A stretch of DNA of 64,000 bases from contig CM082581.2 in assembly GCA_040954595.2 (NCBI GenBank), positions 4,774,001 through 4,838,000 on the forward strand. The letters run 5' to 3'. The notes below the pieces were generated by a model. The model saw only the letters and a list, made by a program, of their open reading frames with translations, searched no databases and was not told the DNA's origin. Numbering within the stretch: the first letter of the stretch is position 1; each line of letters opens with the position of its first letter. The stretch is from Balanoglossus misakiensis (taxonomy: Eukaryota; Hemichordata). The translations under genes were made by a program, and so were the position numbers. Positions 61,557 to 64,000 of this stretch are shown here, in pieces.

Positions 61557-62055
61557 ATGCGTGAGCTGCATGACCTATATTGCGCTCTTGCCGATGACGG
61601 CAGAGAAAGCTGATCGCCTATACAGTGCTGCCTATATACCCATAACAGAGAAGAGTATCGTGCATTACAAAACTACTATAGAGAAATGTATCCAGCTTGG
61701 AGCCCGGTCAACAAAGCTTATACACCGGGCTATTACAGGAAGAAACATTTCTGAAGCCATGCACGGAGAGTTCAACGACGATAAGAGTCCAGAGGCTCGG
61801 ATTGCATTTGAAAAGAGGGACTTTCAAGCTGATGAACAACAGCCCTTGTTGAAAAACAAAAGCGAGATGTGCTTGAATGCAGAAAGTGTAACATGCGCAG
61901 CAGAGAGTGATGACTCAAAGCAGTATCGATATCAAAGACCGCACTGCGCAGCGCAACCAAAAGTCACAGATAACAAACCAATCTCTCCGGGAATGGTAAC
62001 AATCGATCTTTCAAACGTGCCGATGCATGGCACACGCTGCGGGTACTACAGATGA
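61492..62055 (+). CDS. Unknown ORF, possible exon of an unrecognised gene
   Basis: 187 codons from the first ATG; the frame is open from about 61450. It is one of the longest non-repeat frames in the window and lies in sequence GC-richer than its flanks. The N-terminal third has four cysteines. The rest is hydrophilic and charged, with a DEQQPLL stretch like an acidic dileucine sorting signal, and many Lys/Glu/Ser residues, as in a cytoplasmic tail. There is no clear membrane segment or signal peptide. The frame ends in TGA, but an overlapping frame continues at 62027. It may be one exon, a frameshifted pseudogene, or chance. No domain is recognised. Confidence 0.3.
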   Translation: MGTGPLSQRAWCGKKLGENSSLCVSCMTYIALLPMTAEKADRLYSAAYIPITEKSIVHYKTTIEKCIQLGARSTKLIHRAITGRNISEAMHGEFNDDKSPEARIAFEKRDFQADEQQPLLKNKSEMCLNAESVTCAAESDDSKQYRYQRPHCAAQPKVTDNKPISPGMVTIDLSNVPMHGTRCGYYR

Positions 62056-62227
62056 CTATGGCCAAAAAGACATTCAACTATGTCACGGTGAAACTGACAA
62101 CACTGTTTACCACATCAAACGTACGGAGTGGAATGAAGATAAAGACGTATTCGAGACGGATAAAACACCGACAAGTTTTTATGATGAAATCCTAGCAATT
62201 GAATACTCAAGTCAGGGTACGTCGTAA
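62027..62227 (+). CDS. Short ORF continuing the coding-like stretch in another frame
   Basis: 66 codons, +1 relative to the preceding ORF, which it overlaps by 29 bp. The product is acidic and polar (TEWNEDKDVFETDKTPTS). CAGG followed by GTACGT near the end (about 62218) is a strong donor-like site, so the frame might splice on rather than stop at 62227. Taken with the previous ORF it suggests either a frameshift in one original reading frame or two exons seen unspliced. An AATAAA at about 62514-62519 could serve as a poly(A) signal. Confidence 0.25.
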   Translation: MAHAAGTTDDYGQKDIQLCHGETDNTVYHIKRTEWNEDKDVFETDKTPTSFYDEILAIEYSSQGTS

Positions 62228-63069
62228 GAAAACGGGAGGGTGTATGCGACATTGCCTATCGCGATTTTCTCTCTTTCTTCTCAAGTCTGCACAGAAGCCC
62301 CCGATAACTTTGGCATTTTATCAATAACTAAGTGTAAGCAAGGGAAAGAACAGAAACGTTTAGTGGGGCTGTGTCTAATAGTCTCATAGTCTTTCCCTTT
62401 GTCCATGTTATCTTAGTTTCCAAACGTCACCCAAAGAGCTCACATAATGGCAAGACTTCCCACTTTTTTCTCACTCTGTTTCCTGTCACAAGGTAATTGC
62501 ACTTTGCTCGGCAAATAAAGTGAGGATGTAAACTGCGTTGCTCACGTTTCTTAATCCACTTTAAATTCTGTGCGTCGCCGGTGTGTTTTTCCCAGGGTTA
62601 CATGTTCTTTTTTTTGCTTTAGGTAAGCATTTCTGTCTTGCTTGTATGTTTTTTTCAATTGCATTGTCATGTCTAAATCTTATCCTCGTGTAAGCCCTTG
62701 GCCTGGCCTGACGTTTGCTGACAAAAATACTCCCTTTGGCATTAACCCCTTTTCTCATATGCAGCTGTCTCTATTGCACCTGTCACATACCATTTGACCA
62801 TGAATTAATTTACTGGGAATCGTACACCTGTTAAAAGCAAAGTGTGCTTATTTTGATTTTATGTCAGTCACTGATATAGGTAATAATATATACTTGTAAA
62901 AATATCAATATTTTAACTGTATTGACGATACTTTGTGTCTCTAAATACGTCTGTGAAAATAAATCAATGTTTTTGAGTCAATCAACCGGGTTGTTTTAAA
63001 AACATTCATGTTTTCTGGCAATAATTGTTGTTATCGTCGTTATATTCTAATGGTTTTCGTTCTTGTTGA
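62228..63069. other. Noncoding stretch
   Basis: Apart from an AATAAA near 62514-62519, I see no gene or repeat. Confidence 0.5.
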
Positions 63070-63392
63070 TTAAAGCCCCAATAGCTGCCACTTTTACCAA
63101 TTTTTAATTGAAAAAAAGTCGTCAATCTTCTCCTTATTCTTAATCGACAAATGACAGTAATTTAACTTTGTTGATATTTTAATACCCATATGCGCATACC
63201 AAGTAAATGTACTTGTGTACTCTTGCAATTGGCATTTGAATAAATGGGTGCGGCACCCTTTTATTATTTAACTTGTTTATATTTACATGTGCAACCACAA
63301 TCAGTAGTTGATGATATGTTTGGGTATACCCATCAATTAACTCAAGGTTAATCATGAAAATAATTCAAATTTGGTGGCTATTGGGGCTTTAA
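63070..63392. mobile_element. MITE with TTAA ends (piggyBac-like target site)
   Basis: The terminal inverted repeats are TTAAAGCCCCAATAGCTGCCA (here in two parts: TTAA at 63070-63073, then AGCCCCAATAGC...) and, at the right, TGGTGGCTATTGGGGCT followed by TTAA at 63389-63392. About 19 of 21 positions match, and similarity continues inward with an indel (ACCAA.TTT..AATT). TTAA at both edges fits a duplicated TTAA target, as for piggyBac-type transposons. The 315-bp interior has no coding capacity, so it would need a transposase supplied elsewhere. Because TTAA is itself palindromic, the exact element boundary is ambiguous. Confidence 0.7.
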
Positions 63393-64000
63393 TATACATG
63401 TAGTCGATGATTATATTGCTAGAATACTTTGGTGTTTTTTTTCGTTGTTTGTTTGTGTGTTTGTTTGTTTGTTTGTTTGTTCGTTGTTGGTGGTGTTGTT
63501 GCTGCTGCTGCTGCCGTTGCTGCTGCGACTGCTTTAAAATTTATTGTTGCTGTTATGCTTTTCGTCATGTGTATAGAGCGCCATTACTAGTAATAGCTAG
63601 TAGTATATAGGTGACGACAGAGCAGAAATTGAAGAATTGATCTAACTGCAGTGCGCCGAATGTTTTCATTGTTTAACAGCCCGTCTCGCTGTGTCAGGTT
63701 ATATTCTGAGAAGCGAGTAATCCTGTCAGAGTAGGGCGAGATACCTGTTTTGTCAGATGCCATAAACGTCTTTTTAATTCAAACACAGCGTGCCCAGCAG
63801 AGAACATAACGGGGTATTTGCTGAATCCGCGACGCCATCCGCTGGGAATCGCCCGCAGTTGACATAAACAGGCCACGGCTTACAAATTTATGTTTGGATG
63901 GGTATTTAGTTACTTGGAACAGGTGTAATGAAAAACCGATACCCATGGGATGGAGTCAGGCTTTTTGATCACTCAGTCGATTCCCCCGGTAGAAAATAGT
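63393..64000. other. Noncoding right end with TTTG and GCT repeats
   Basis: A TTTG array (about 63445-63481) runs into a TTG/GCT trinucleotide run (about 63482-63533). A TACATGTA sits right beside the MITE at 63395-63402. Nothing else is recognised to the window end. Confidence 0.5.
63445..63533 (+). repeat. (TTTG)n followed by (GTT/GCT)n microsatellite
   Basis: TTTG units with a TG interruption, then trinucleotide units TTG, GTG and GCT. The Cys/Leu/Phe-rich frame across it is a by-product of the repeat. Confidence 0.85.

Overview
The window reads as nuclear DNA of a multicellular animal. It is AT-rich and gene-poor, with many tetranucleotide microsatellites and transposon debris, and there is one clear intact gene. 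That gene (36214-37326, +) is an intronless class A GPCR of the somatostatin/allatostatin-C/opioid receptor group. The organism is probably a marine invertebrate. The receptor type, the LINE fragment and the abundance of TACATGTA (about 30 copies) and TAGGCCTA (3 copies) would suit an invertebrate deuterostome such as a hemichordate, echinoderm or lancelet. This is inference, and a lophotrochozoan is not excluded.

Layout. 1-5.9 kb: noncoding, with TTCA/TTCG and ATGT microsatellites, a 55-bp repeat present twice and nested inverted repeats; a possible 148-bp exon lies at 5891-6038. 6-21.5 kb: essentially empty, with a fold-back element near 16.6 kb and a diverged dispersed repeat near 18.4 kb. 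21.58-22.42 kb: a 5'-truncated non-LTR retrotransposon on the minus strand inside a perfect 9-bp target-site duplication. 22.4-35.5 kb: mostly empty, with a TGAA/GGAT/GAGT array at 23.6 kb and two weak exon candidates (26.3-26.6 kb, 31.4-31.5 kb). 35.5-38.3 kb: the gene-bearing core. A candidate first coding exon of an unrecognised secreted or membrane protein (minus) lies head-to-head with the GPCR (plus), 280 bp apart, with two CCAAT boxes between them. Just past the receptor's likely 3' end is a dense cluster of short hairpins. 45.19-45.8 kb: a compact candidate gene with a TATA box, an ATG in good context, 75 codons and a poly(A) signal. 46-61 kb: mostly microsatellites (one ATGT array is about 480 bp) and two more copies of the 18.4-kb repeat. 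61.3-62.5 kb: overlapping plus-strand reading frames that may be part of an unknown or broken gene. 63.07-63.39 kb: a 323-bp MITE with terminal inverted repeats and TTAA at both ends.

No operon, RNA gene, CRISPR array or complete multi-gene system was seen. The best leads for something new are the hairpin cluster behind the receptor, the TATA-driven small ORF, the unknown exon divergent to the receptor, and the strong excess of the palindrome TACATGTA. All exon calls other than the GPCR and the LINE rest on open frames and splice-like signals read by eye and are tentative.
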